From assembly GCF_016545825.1 (NCBI RefSeq), contig NC_052613.1, positions 57,610,833-57,674,832 on the forward strand: a DNA stretch of 64,000 nt, given 5' to 3'. Source of the stretch: Eucalyptus grandis. Its lineage: Eukaryota; Streptophyta; Magnoliopsida; Myrtales; Myrtaceae. Under the pieces are notes generated by a model that saw only the letters and a program-made list of their open reading frames with translations, ran no database searches and had not been told where the DNA came from. Position numbers and translations under genes: made by a program. Of the stretch, positions 1 through 9,834 are shown in pieces (position 1 is the first letter of the stretch; each line of letters begins with the position of its first letter).

Positions 1-1502
1 GACTTTGCTAGGTCATTCAAAAGATCGTGCATTAAAAACTTTGATGTGTGAACACTGGATTGTTGGAAAAATGATCTAGATACTAACTCATCAAAGTAAT
101 TCCGTCCTAATCTCAAGATATTCTCTTTTGCTTTTTGTCCATCTAAAAACCCCTCTGCTATCCATAAGAGTGCTAGCTCATCCCTATCAATTTCATAGGC
201 TTTTGGAAATACTGCGCAATAAACAAAACATCTCTTCAAATACGAAGGAAGATTGACATAGCTCAATTTCAAAGCTGGAAGAACCTCATCATTTTTTTCC
301 ATCATTGCATCCCATATTTTGTTATTTAAGATGGCTTCCCATTCATCGGGATTCTCTTTATTACGTAGGAGACCACCCAACATCTTTGCTGCCAAAGGTA
401 AACCCCTACATTTTTCAGCTATTTTATTGCCTATTATTTCAAGATTTGGGTGCCTCTCAAAATTTCTTGCTCCCAGAGCATGAAAGGCTAATAAGCCAAT
501 ACAATTATCGATCGATAACTCTTTCAATGGATATGGCAAAGCTCCTGTTATGGAAACAACAGGAAGGTTGCGTGTCGTAATGATGATCTTACTTCCCTTA
601 ACCCCCACTTCAAATGGCTTTAAGAGGGATGTCCATTCTACATACTTCTCATTCCAGACGTCGTCTAAAACTACAAGAAACTTCTTTCTGGATAGACTGT
701 CCTTCAACTTTACTTGAAGCCCATTAAGATCTTTGTCCTCATAGGGCAGTCCAGTGATTGACCGCAAAATAGTCTTTGTTATGTCGAGAACATCAAAAAC
801 ATCTGAAACACAAACCCATGCTTTCCTCTCGAAATAGCTACTCACTCTTGCATCATTATATATTCGTTGAGCCAAGGCTGTCTTTCCAACACCAGCCATC
901 CCAACTATGGGGATTATGCTCAGAGTAGCATCGGAATTTTGGACATCACTGATTAATAATTCAAGTACTTGTGCTTCTTCCTTCTCCCTACCGAAAAATT
1001 GAAATTCCGGTAGAGAAGTACTAGGTAGCCTTTTGTTGGTGTAGTGGGATCTATCCACAACATTCTTCATCAAGCTTAGGGGAGCCTTTGCGGTGACAAT
1101 CTCTTCAAACCTGCCACTGATCTCTTGTAACTTGGTTTTAGACACAAGTAAGCGTGGTCGGCTAAAGAAAGAAAACTTTCTTTTCAACTGACCTCTACTT
1201 GTTGTAGATTCTGTCTCCGACTTGGCCTGAGTAGCCTTGATCTCAAAATCATCGAGCAAGTCTTCCATGTCATAGGCCAAGTCCCTAACATCATCCAACC
1301 ATAGCTTCACTAGATTGTCACCGCTCAATTGCTTATCCTCTGCATCACCCAACACAGCATAGATTGTTTCTAGCATCCCCTTCCACTTATGGAGGAGGGT
1401 GGTGCTACTTCCTTCCCGTTGAGCATAGTCCAATCCCAGAGAAGCCAACTTGTCAAGCAGAATTTGAAAGAAGGAACCCAAAAAGATATCCCCAATGGCC
1501 AT
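1..1502 (-). CDS. CNL-type NLR immune receptor, N-terminal ~500 residues (runs off left edge)
   Basis: Intracellular immune receptor of the coiled-coil/NB-ARC/LRR class (RPP13-like-1 type), an ADP/ATP-switched sensor of pathogen effectors. I translated the minus strand from the ATG at 1502 to base 1 and found no stop in 500 codons. Visible motifs in order: Rx-type CC (residues 1-95) with the WLDDVRDLAYDMEDLLDDF segment (EDVID-like); P-loop GMAGVGKT at 201-208; RNBS-A; kinase-2 LVVLDDVW near 275; RNBS-B with intact TTR; GLPLA near 367; RNBS-D CFVYCAVFPK; MHD near 491. All switch motifs are canonical. The start MAIGDIFLGS matches the start of the second CNL in this window, and both are preceded by the same flanking sequence. 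LRRs lie beyond the window, so completeness is unknown. Confidence 0.93.
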   Translation of the reverse strand, partial: MAIGDIFLGSFFQILLDKLASLGLDYAQREGSSTTLLHKWKGMLETIYAVLGDAEDKQLSGDNLVKLWLDDVRDLAYDMEDLLDDFEIKATQAKSETESTTSRGQLKRKFSFFSRPRLLVSKTKLQEISGRFEEIVTAKAPLSLMKNVVDRSHYTNKRLPSTSLPEFQFFGREKEEAQVLELLISDVQNSDATLSIIPIVGMAGVGKTALAQRIYNDARVSSYFERKAWVCVSDVFDVLDITKTILRSITGLPYEDKDLNGLQVKLKDSLSRKKFLVVLDDVWNEKYVEWTSLLKPFEVGVKGSKIIITTRNLPVVSITGALPYPLKELSIDNCIGLLAFHALGARNFERHPNLEIIGNKIAEKCRGLPLAAKMLGGLLRNKENPDEWEAILNNKIWDAMMEKNDEVLPALKLSYVNLPSYLKRCFVYCAVFPKAYEIDRDELALLWIAEGFLDGQKAKENILRLGRNYFDELVSRSFFQQSSVHTSKFLMHDLLNDLAK

Positions 1503-2160
1503 GGGTGAATCAACTGTTGTAGAAAATGACAAGCAATGGTGAAGGAAAGTGATAGTGAGCTAATGGAAAGAGAAAACTATGAAGTCTAGGAAGACCAAGA
1601 CCATCACCCGCCAAAAAGATGCAAGACAGATCAAAACTTTCAAGGATACATATATGAGATCAAACAAATCAAAGTAAAATACTACTCATCCACAAGTACT
1701 TGTTTCATAATATTTAGAGAATATCCCTATAAACTTTGCTAGATATCATGTACCTTCTTTGTTGAGAGAGTGAAGCAAACGTGAAAAAGAGCTTCTTTGT
1801 TGAGAGAGTGAAGCAAACGTGAAAAAGAGCTAATGGGAAGAAACTTCAATTAAATCAAAGAATATAAAGACACACTAGTAGAGTACCCACTTTATGCATC
1901 GGTTTATATTCAATGTGTATGTATTTTTTAAAATTGAATCTTTTGGAACTGATGAGCAACAATTGAAATTGTCCAGAACTTATTGAATTTTTCTTGTCCT
2001 TTTGCTCAGTTCTATCTTATTTAAAGCAGAAGTGAGAACTTTTTAGTCCGAGAAAGACTTGCACCTGCCAAAAACGTTAAACAAAGACCTGGCAAGGGAT
2101 GCACATCGAAGACATCAACATAAAATACTTTTTGTCCAAGTGCTTGTTTTGTAACATTTA
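1503..2160. repeat. NLR 5'-flank repeat block, copy next to CNL-1
   Basis: Presumed promoter and 5' leader of CNL-1. It begins with a segment shared with the upstream side of CNL-2 (39948-40140), including 'gtgagctaatgg.aagagaaaact' and 'ggaagaccaag'. The part at about 1860-2110 (around 'atgcatcggtttatattca' and 'cttattgaatttttc') recurs at 46180-46460 and 51890-52150. The copies are diverged and interrupted. Seen directly by comparison within the window; any regulatory role is inference. Confidence 0.7.
1754..1829. repeat. 38-bp perfect tandem duplication
   Basis: Two adjacent identical 38-bp units (1754-1791 and 1792-1829), beginning cttctttgttgagagagtga, in the upstream flank of CNL-1. 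Other copies of the flank block have a single unit, so this is a recent local duplication. Confidence 0.9.
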
Positions 2161-4089
2161 GAGATTATATTCTTGGAATATGGGAAAAGCGCATGGACAC
2201 TCCTCGTGGGGTTAAATGATAAATGGCTCGGCCGCCTTATGTATTTGGGTTGGATTCGATTGTTTTTAAATGGAAAAGTTCAAAAAAGAAGGACAAATAG
2301 AGTATTTTTTGTAATTGTAGTATAGTCTGTACTAGTGAAATGAAATTTTACATTTTAATTGATAGCAGCATATTACTTACTTTTCCGTTTTTTTTTTCTT
2401 GATAATCATCATTTAAACGCTAAAATGAGTGCCGTACTAAAATGGATTTGCATAGATGACTAATTTAATGAGATATCTAATGCTTATTTTGCGCTTTTTA
2501 AGAAAAGCCAAGGGTTGCCTTGAAATGTTTATTGCTGGGAAGGGGTTCCCTTGATATTGCACCTAAAACAAAATACCCCGGAAGGATAATACCTTCCTTT
2601 TCTTACGTGTAATTATCCTCTTTAGAATTAACCTTAGCTATACAGATTGTATAACTTTCATTTACATTTCTTACATCGCCCACCGTTGGTATGATTAGGT
2701 GCGCAATTTTCCGGATGGATAAGGTATTACTCTCCCCTGAAATCTACCATGTAGGCACCAATTCAAAGTTCTTGAACCAGCAATTTATCTTATAGAGACT
2801 TGAAACCACTATAGAATCTGTCGGTTCCACACGTTCCACTATATTTTTTTCCCAATTTTTATTAAGTGAAAAAGAAGAAGTCATTATTGGAATTATTAAT
2901 GCATTCAACATAAGTACAAGTAAATTCACAATAAGTTACACTTTCAATCTAATGGTAACATAATCCTAAGTGAAAAAACATTAAGGATGGATACAAACAT
3001 TAAATATGCTTCCTTCTATCATTTTACATATTTAAATATTAAAAATTTGAAAAGAAAAGAGAAAATTATAAATTGTTTAGTACATATAGAGGGGTGACAA
3101 TAATCAACACGATATGATAGCATGACTCAAACACAATACGAAAATTTAGAAAGTTAAAATTTGATCTCAAATATATACAGGGGTGACAATATTCAACAAG
3201 ATATGATAGCATACCTCAAACACAATTATATGGGTTACGCAGGGTCTGTTCAAGTTGAGCTTTTATGACATAATAAGTAAAGGGTCGTACTCTGATTGAC
3301 CTAATTATTAGTATAACCTTAAATTGACACGACTCATGAACATGTATTGACACCTATATATATATTGTACACGATATCCTGCATCTTTCTATAGGTATGT
3401 TGTACAGGGCATGGGGTATCGAGTACAAGATGGGTACATGGTGGAAATGAACCCGAGCTCGGCATTACGCTGTACTCAACCTCCCGAACTTCTGGGACTT
3501 GGAACCTTGTTGCGACCTATAATAACTTTCCGCCGTGCTGGTTTACGGGTTCCGCAAGTCTACAGCTTTTCTTTTTTTTTTTTTTTTGCACACATCTATA
3601 TAAGACAAGTTAGTTATTTGCAACTACTCATATGTTATAGATATGGATACGTAGAATTTTGGTCACATATTTTGTGTAACTAATCATTATTTATTATTTT
3701 TTACGTATATGTATTTATCAACTAATATGTCACTGCAGGAAATAGAACCTTACATATGTTCTTGGATGGTAAATTGGATTTTCAATTGAAATAAAAGTAG
3801 CCAAGACATCTAAACAGAAAACAGAAAGTTATGTTTCAGTCTATATAATTCACCTCGGGAATTCAGCATCTGGAAAGAAGAGAAAGATTAAAATATAGGG
3901 TGAGGAAGCCTAGGGTATTCTTTTTAGATTAGCGGGCAATTGAGACACATAATTAAAACTAGGATCAGTCAAAGATAAACTATACATTCTTTTTTATGCT
4001 TGTGACTAGGCTTGCATGGATTATAGCATGAGTCGTAGGAGTCCTAACCATGTGCTCCCATGAAAGTTTATTCTCTTGCCATTTGAGAG
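2161..4089. other. AT-rich intergenic DNA, no recognised gene
   Basis: No coding or RNA gene recognised. An open frame at 3411-3683 (plus) has no domain I recognise and ends in a poly-T-encoded Phe run, so I do not call it a gene. A short direct repeat is listed separately. Confidence 0.5.
3091..3226. repeat. Direct repeat, ~47-bp units 89 bp apart
   Basis: The sequence beginning 'ggggtgacaat.atcaaca' and ending 'ctcaaacacaat' occurs at 3091-3138 and again at 3180-3226 with a few mismatches. Probably a local duplication in non-coding DNA. Confidence 0.8.
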
Positions 4090-4770
4090 CCAATGCAAAG
4101 CTTAAACTAATTGATAACCATTACAACCCTTAATGACCTATTTGCTTTGTGCAACATGGGACGTATTCTGGCATTATTTGTAATCAGATTGCATAATTTC
4201 CTAATCATTTTTTTTTTTTTACTTATAAGTGTTTTGTTGGATTTTTTGGCTTTGTACGCATCCGTAAATTCTCACTATCCTAATGATTTGGGCATATTGT
4301 TGAATATGCGATCCAAGTAGGCTTTTTTGTGGTAGTTACAGTGCTAAAACTGCCCAAATGTTTAAGAAAATGAATACCTTGAGTATATTATGGATGCTTA
4401 TAAAGGTGCTCGATTCCTCCTCCAATGTGGACGAGCATGTGAAGTTCTTGCCAACAAATGATCTCATATTTTAGTGATGCATCATGCTGACCACTTCTGA
4501 CCAGAAAAGAGAAAGAAAGAAAAGAAAGAAAGCTGACCATAATTATTGGGACTGGCAAATAAGATAAACGTTTTGAAAGATACACCCAGCAATGACAGCT
4601 TAGTACTTGTTATACATGTACCATCGAGAACCGCTAACTTTGTCTGTTCCACAGGGAAAACAAAAACAAGTGCTTCAGGCTAAAAAACAAAAAGAGGGTC
4701 GCACACCGACTAATCTATTAAGCAACTTGCTTTATTTTACTCTGGAGATACAGGAAATTACACTCTAATA
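4090..4770. repeat. NLR-flank repeat block, left half (split by the LINE)
   Basis: Matches, with substitutions and indels, the block at 14470-15000 and parts of 46490-47000 and 52190-52740. Shared landmarks are 'tgttgaatatgcgat', 'ttgccaaca', 'gcaacttg.tttattttactctgg' and 'tacaggaaatta'. Its continuation is at 11245-11500, on the other side of the LINE. So the LINE landed inside one copy of the block and the 14.5-15.3 kb copy is the uninterrupted version. Confidence 0.75.
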
Positions 4771-4779
4771 GGTATGCTT

Positions 4780-4887
4780 CATCTTCAGTTGGAGAATGCT
4801 TCATCTCATAATAACGGCCGAAGGGGATGAAGGAGTCTCCGGGACAGTCTCATCATCTTCAGTTGGAGAATGCTTCATCTCATAATA
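4780..4887. repeat. 34-bp direct repeat in the LINE 5' region
   Basis: Identical 34-bp copies at 4780-4813 and 4854-4887 (core 'cttcagttggagaatgcttc'), 74 bp apart. Repeated monomers are common in LINE 5' UTRs, where they can act in promoter function; that role is inference. Confidence 0.85.
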
Positions 4888-4920
4888 GGTATGCCAGAAT
4901 AAAATAAAGGTAAGCAGACA

Positions 4921-5262
4921 ATGGCAGTAATGGAGCCTGATCATCCTATTATTGCTGCAAATCCTATTAAATGGCAATCTATGGTTCCAACTACATCAGA
5001 GAGTCAAAATGTGCACCACAAGCTTCTGGCCAACAGCATCACAGCAAGCAATATACAATCTAAGAAGGGTAAGCATTCTCGTCTTACTGCTCGATCTGGA
5101 CCTATTAAGAAGGCCAAAAAACTCGTTAGCCCTGATGTTCGTACTCAAATCCGAGAGAACTTTGATGACTCGCATTTAATGGACACCCCAATTCTTACCA
5201 TTGAAGAACCTAGCAGATGGGCTGTGGTGGCTAGCCCGAATCAGCCACCCCATGACAGATGA
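4921..5262 (+). pseudogene. LINE ORF1, C-terminal remnant
   Basis: A 113-codon open frame just upstream of ORF2, basic and Ser/Pro-rich in the middle. In plant L1 elements ORF1 is an RNA-binding protein with a zinc knuckle; here no CCHC knuckle is present, so only the distal part appears to survive or the region is diverged. Its TGA stop (5260-5262) overlaps the ORF2 ATG (5259-5261) as ATGA. Identification rests on position and this coupling, not on a recognised domain. Confidence 0.55.
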
Positions 5263-5970
5263 AGATATTAAGCTGGAACTGTCGGGGTTTAGGCAATCCC
5301 CCGACAGTTCGAGCTTTAAGGGTCCTAGTGGCCCAAGAAAAGCCCTAGATAATGTTTTTGATGGAAACAAAAAACCAAAGTTCAGTTTTAATCAGAATCC
5401 AGAAGAGACTCAAATTCTCTCACTGTTTTCTTGAAGAACCTGTTGGGACAGCAGGTGGATTGGCTGTGTTTTGGAATGATAGTGTGTCCATGTCACTTGA
5501 ACACCAATCCTCAGACTACCTGGATATGATATGTACGAATAAGGAAACTATGTTGGTCACACGCCTCGCCTGTGTTCATGCCCCCATCAGTCTATAATCA
5601 AAGACAATATGTATGGAATGAGTTACACCATATCAGCGACTATAATACTCTACCTTGGGTGTGTGTTGGAGATTTCAATGACATCCTTTACCACTGGGAG
5701 AAAACGGGTAAGCGCCAAGCTGATCCCTATCGGATGCGATCTTTTCGTGCTTTTGTTGAATCCTGTTCTTTTCTGGAGGTGGCGAGTAAAGGCTGCGCAT
5801 ATACCTGGGTTAATAATCGAGAGGGAGAGGAGTTAATTAAGGAAAAACTAGAATCGGGCTCTCTGCACAATGGACTGGCATTTAGCTTATCCAGCAGCTG
5901 AGGTGTTTGTATTACCTGCTCTCGTGTCGGATCACAGCCCACTCCTCCTTTCCACAGAAGCCACAAATAA
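5259..5970 (+). pseudogene. LINE ORF2, APE-type endonuclease domain, frameshifted
   Basis: Endonuclease that nicks target DNA to prime reverse transcription. The start ATG at 5259 opens with MKILSWNCRGLGNP, the typical N terminus of plant LINE ORF2. Further on come METK, the catalytic-loop GDFNDIL near 5670, the WVNNREGE segment near 5810 and the terminal SDHSPLLL at about 5930. An in-frame TAG lies at 5346-5348, with frame changes near 5580, near 5848 and in the A-rich run near 5970. Family motifs are clear; the protein cannot be made intact. Confidence 0.85.
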
Positions 5971-8007
5971 AAAAAAAAAGGAGAAGAAGCTTTACCTTTG
6001 AGGCCTTCTGGATTCAAGATCAAGAGTGTTATCAAATTGTTGCTGCAAACTGGCGTTCCAATCTGCGGTTCAAATCTACAATTTCAGAGCAGATCAAGTC
6101 TGTTTCAGGTGCTCTTGCTGTATGGAGTCAAAGAAAATTCGCTAACAGTAGAGAAAAACTTAGTGGTTTGACGCTACAACTCCAAGACATAATGAATAAG
6201 CCCCATAACCAACATGATAACGAAGAGATGACTCGCCTGCAAATGGAAATTCAATATCTCTGGCAACAGGAAGAGCAGTATTGGGCCTTGCGATCCCGTA
6301 TTAACTGGCTTAGATGGGGTGATAAAAACACCAAATTCTTTTATGCCTCTACTATTCAACGGAGACAGAGAAATAGGATTAGCATGCTACAGGATATAGA
6401 TCAAAATTGGGTGTGGGATCAACAGCAACTTAAGGATATGATCATTCATCATTTTCAATCTTTATATACATCTATGGGACACCGTGATTATGAACCTATA
6501 TTGTTGCAGTGCCCTCAGATGGTCACAGAAGATATGAATACTGACCTCATACGAGCTGTCACTCAAGAAGAATTAAGACAGGCTGTCTTTCAGTTGGGGG
6601 CAACTAAAGCGCCAGGGCCGGATGGACTAAATGGGCTTTTCTACCAGCATTACTGGGACATTTTGAAAGCATATCTCTTTGGCTTGGTACAAGATTTTTT
6701 CTGCACTGGTGTCTTGCAACCTGCACTCAATCAAACAACTATTACTTTAATACCCAAAGTCCCTAACCCAGAAAGACTAGATCAGTATCGCCCAATCAGT
6801 CTTTGCAATTATATCTACAAGATTATTTCAAAGATCTTAGCCAATCGTCTCAAACTGTGGCTACCAATGCTGATTTCCCCAGAACAATCTGCTTTTATCA
6901 GTGGTCGTCAGATTCAAGATAATATATTGATAGTGCAAGAGGTCCTTCATCAACTTAGGATTAGGAAAAGAAAGAAACATTTTCAAGCCGTCCTAAAGTT
7001 AGACATGCAGAAGGCCTACGACCGCGTTGAATGGGATTTTCTTCGGGATTATATGCTTAAATTGGGTTTCAGCTCAATATGGGTCCAAAGGGTTATGGAA
7101 TGCATTACAACTTCTACCCTCAGTGTCAGATTTAATGGCGAAAATCTTCCATATATTCACCCTACTAGAGGACTTTGTCAGGGTGATCCTTTATCACCAT
7201 ATCTATTCATCCTAGTAGCAAATGTACTTTCTATCCTCATCCAGCAAGCCCTACATATGGGAAATCTAAAAGGTATCACATTGAATAGGTGGTGTCCAAC
7301 CCTATCTCACTTATTATTTGCTGATGATGATGTTCTCTTCCTGGATGGCAAACTTCGGGAATGTCAGAATCTAGCGAATTTGCTAAATCAATACTGCTTA
7401 GCTACTGGCCAGACTGTGAACCGGAACAAATCTAGTATCCTTTTCAGCAAGGCGTGTCCTATCCAACTACAAGAGAATTTGGCCCAAGAACTCCGAGTTC
7501 CTATCCTAATTAAATGTAGTAGATACCTTGGTATACCATCAGACTGGGGAAGATCAAAAAGGGATATGTTTGCCTAGATTTTAGCTCGTGTGCATTCTAA
7601 ACTAGAAGGCTGGAAGGAGCAGTTCATCTCAAAAGGAGGTAAGGAACTTTTAATCAAAACCGTTATTCAAGCTATCCCTCAATATGTGATGTCTATTTTC
7701 AAGATCCCTGTTTCTTTATGCAAGTCTATTCAACAGAAAATTGCCAGATTTTGGTGGCAGAATAGCAGTACTAAGACTGGTATATATTGGAAACAGTGGG
7801 ATTTTCTAACTACAAGAAAGGATATTGGAGGGATGGGCTTTCGTGACCTCACCATTTTTAACAAAGCCTTACTAGGCAAACAGGCATGGCGTCTAAGTAA
7901 TAATCCCACTTCCCTATGGACTAAATTGTTTAAAGGTCTTTACTATCATTCTACGGACTTCTTGCATGCTAATATAGGCGTTAGACCTTCATGGGGCTGG
8001 CAGAGTC
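5907..8007 (+). pseudogene. LINE ORF2, reverse transcriptase domain, one internal stop
   Basis: Long open frame 5907-7577 continuing in the same frame after a TAG (7575-7577) up to the hAT insertion. RT motifs in order: KAPGPDGLNGLFYQ, PISLCNYIYKIISKILANRL, SAFISGRQIQDNILI, LKLDMQKAYDRVEW (first catalytic Asp), GLCQGDPLSPYLFI and HLLFADDDVLF (the ADD box with the other two Asp). After the stop come the thumb and connection parts (GGMGFRDLTIFNKALLGKQAWR). The catalytic residues are intact, so this is the youngest-looking part of the element. The frame resumes at 9835 beyond the hAT insertion. Confidence 0.92.
8000..8007. repeat. 8-bp target-site duplication of the hAT element (left copy)
   Basis: GCAGAGTC at 8000-8007 is repeated exactly at 9827-9834, directly flanking the element ends. 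An 8-bp duplication is the hAT superfamily hallmark. Reading across one copy with the insert removed restores the LINE reading frame (WGWQSLLLGR). Confidence 0.95.
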
Positions 8008-8130
8008 TAGGGGTGAGCACGGTTCCCGGGTAGAACTGGGAACCGGAGAACCGAACCGGAGGGTCCGGTTCGGTTCCCGGTTCTAAAGAGACTGTTCGGT
8101 TCCCGGTTCCCTTTTTCTAGGAACCGGTCA

Positions 8131-8161
<31 letters not shown>

Positions 8162-8499
8162 CCCTAACCCCTCACTTCCCCCAACGGATTTCCCTCCCTT
8201 TCCGCCGATTCCCCCTTCTCCTTTCTTTTTCTCTCTCTTTCTTTTCTCCCTTTTTCCTCCTCACGTCACTTCCCGCCCAACTTTTTTATTTTCTTTCTCT
8301 CTCCTCTTCCCCCTCTCGCCGAACCCCCTTCTTTCTCCTCTTCTTCTTCTTCTTTCTTCTTCTTGTTGCCGTTGCTTCACCCACCACCGCACCGCCGCCC
8401 CACTCCCTACTCACCACCACCTCTTCGCCACCGAACCACCACCACCCATCGCTCGTCCGACGAGCCGTTTCGCCGTTGAGCCCGACGAGCTGTCGCGCC

Positions 8500-8700
8500 G
8501 TCCGCGCCGCCCCTCGACGCCTCTCGATCCCTCAACGCTGCTCGACCCCCTCGACCCCCTCAACGCCCTTGACGCTCGCTCGGCCCCTCGACGCCCCTTT
8601 GACGCCGCTCGGCCCCTCGACGCCGCACGGCCCCCTCAACGCCCGCTCGACCCCCTCAACGCCGCCCGACGTCCCTTGATACCGCTCGCCGCCCTCGACA
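8500..8700. repeat. GC-rich degenerate minisatellite inside the hAT element
   Basis: Repeated variants of 'cccctcgacgcc' and 'gctcggcc' across about 200 bp. Open frames on both strands here are by-products of the repeat composition. Source unknown; it could be captured gene-derived DNA. Confidence 0.7.
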
Positions 8701-8925
8701 CCAAAGAAACTCGCCTCCTGCAGCTTCAATCGCAGGTCTAATCTCTTGTTGTTTCTGCTCTTAACTGTTAGATCTAATCTAACATTTTAGCTGCTTTATT
8801 TGGTCGATTTATGAGATGTGAGTGTCATGCTTGTGTGCCCCGATCCAAGTACATACATAATGAGGGAAGGGAATTTGTGGGGGTTGTGTCACGTAGGTTC
8901 TTCCGTATCCTAAAATAAGACCAAG

Positions 8926-9489
8926 ATGGCTGTTCTGGGATCTTCATTTTGCTGTTCAATGGCTATTGTTGGGGCTGTTCTTGTTCTGGTTTTGAATGGG
9001 GCTGATTTGTGCAATGGAGGGAAGACCAGCACTTCCGTTGTGGTTTTGATTTGGTTTTGATTTTGGCGCGAGTCTTTAGGTACATATTACCCAAGGAGAT
9101 CATGTGGGAAAAGGAGTGATTGTGTCATGGGTGACTCCGGATGAACCTGGGTCCAGTGCAGTGCGTTACTGGAGTGAAAACAGCAAGCACAAGAAAAAGG
9201 CAAAGGGCAAAGTTAATCATTATAAGTTCTACAATTATACTTCTGGTTACATCCACCATTGCACCCTGAAAAACTTGATGGTAAATTTCTAAATTCCTCC
9301 AGAAATATTAATTTTTTGGTGCCTGGTCTGCAAAATTTGGTAAATGTAACTGATGTTTATTCTGTTTACTTGCAGTACACACTAAATACTATTATGAAGT
9401 TGGAATTGGAAACACGGTCCAACAGTTTGGTTCATTACTCCTCCGAGGTTGGCCTTGATGTTCCATATACTTTCGGTCTCATAGGAAAA
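8926..9489 (+). pseudogene. Captured purple acid phosphatase gene fragment (signal peptide, N-terminal domain, intron)
   Basis: Purple acid phosphatases are secreted metallophosphoesterases. 8926 opens with a signal peptide (MAVLGSSFCCSMAIVGAVLV then LVLNGADLCNGGKTS), typical of plant PAPs. From about 9083 the frame reads [20 protein letters not shown] and on to [16 protein letters not shown], the fibronectin-like N-terminal PAP domain. A canonical intron follows (gt at 9281, tgcag to 9375), then an exon with KYYYEVGIGNTVQQFG and, after a frame change, PYTFGLIG, ending at another GT donor-like site near 9490. Sequence between signal peptide and domain is missing, as is the whole catalytic domain with the metal ligands. 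Introns show capture from genomic DNA, not mRNA. Confidence 0.88.
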
Positions 9490-9834
9490 GTAAATCATAT
9501 TGTCATGCATAGATAGTCAATGACTCAAAGTAGCTTCAAAAGCTCATTCCTATGTATGTACTATGAGTCTTTGTAGAATCATTTAGTTTTGATAATCATT
9601 TATTATTGCTGTGTTCATTTTCGTTTTTTAAAACTAAAAAAGAAAAAAAAAAAAAAAAAAAAAGAACACGTTGGAACCCGGAACCGACCCCGGAACCCGT
9701 GACGGGGTAGGTTCCGTGTTCTGGTTTGACGGGTAGGTTCCAGGTTCCAAAAATGAGGAACCTGACGAGGATAGGTTCCCTGGTTCCGGGCGGAACCGAA
9801 CCGGAACTTGGAACCGCTCACCCCTAGCAGAGTC

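Larger units (their letters stand above)
8008..9826. mobile_element. Non-autonomous hAT transposon carrying host gene fragments (Pack-hAT)
   Basis: A 1819-bp insertion with 11-bp perfect terminal inverted repeats (TAGGGGTGAGC at the left, its complement at the right end), followed on both sides by subterminal arrays rich in GGTTC/CCGGTTC (8020-8128 and 9665-9820), and flanked by an exact 8-bp duplication. No transposase is encoded, so it must have moved in trans. Inside: a 25-30 base poly-A, a CT-rich stretch, a GC-rich minisatellite, then fragments of a purple acid phosphatase gene. It sits in the RT-to-RNase H part of the LINE and is therefore younger than it. Confidence 0.93.

Noticed and set aside
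305..580. Plus-strand frames opposite the CNLs (also 38660-38944)
   Set aside because: Shadows of the NB-ARC coding strand; their similarity to each other only reflects CNL paralogy.
3411..3683. 90-codon plus frame
   Set aside because: No recognisable domain, ends in a homopolymer-encoded Phe run, no supporting context.
8476..8729. Pro/Ser/Thr-rich open frames on both strands
   Set aside because: Produced by a GC-rich minisatellite inside the hAT element; no domain and no gene context.
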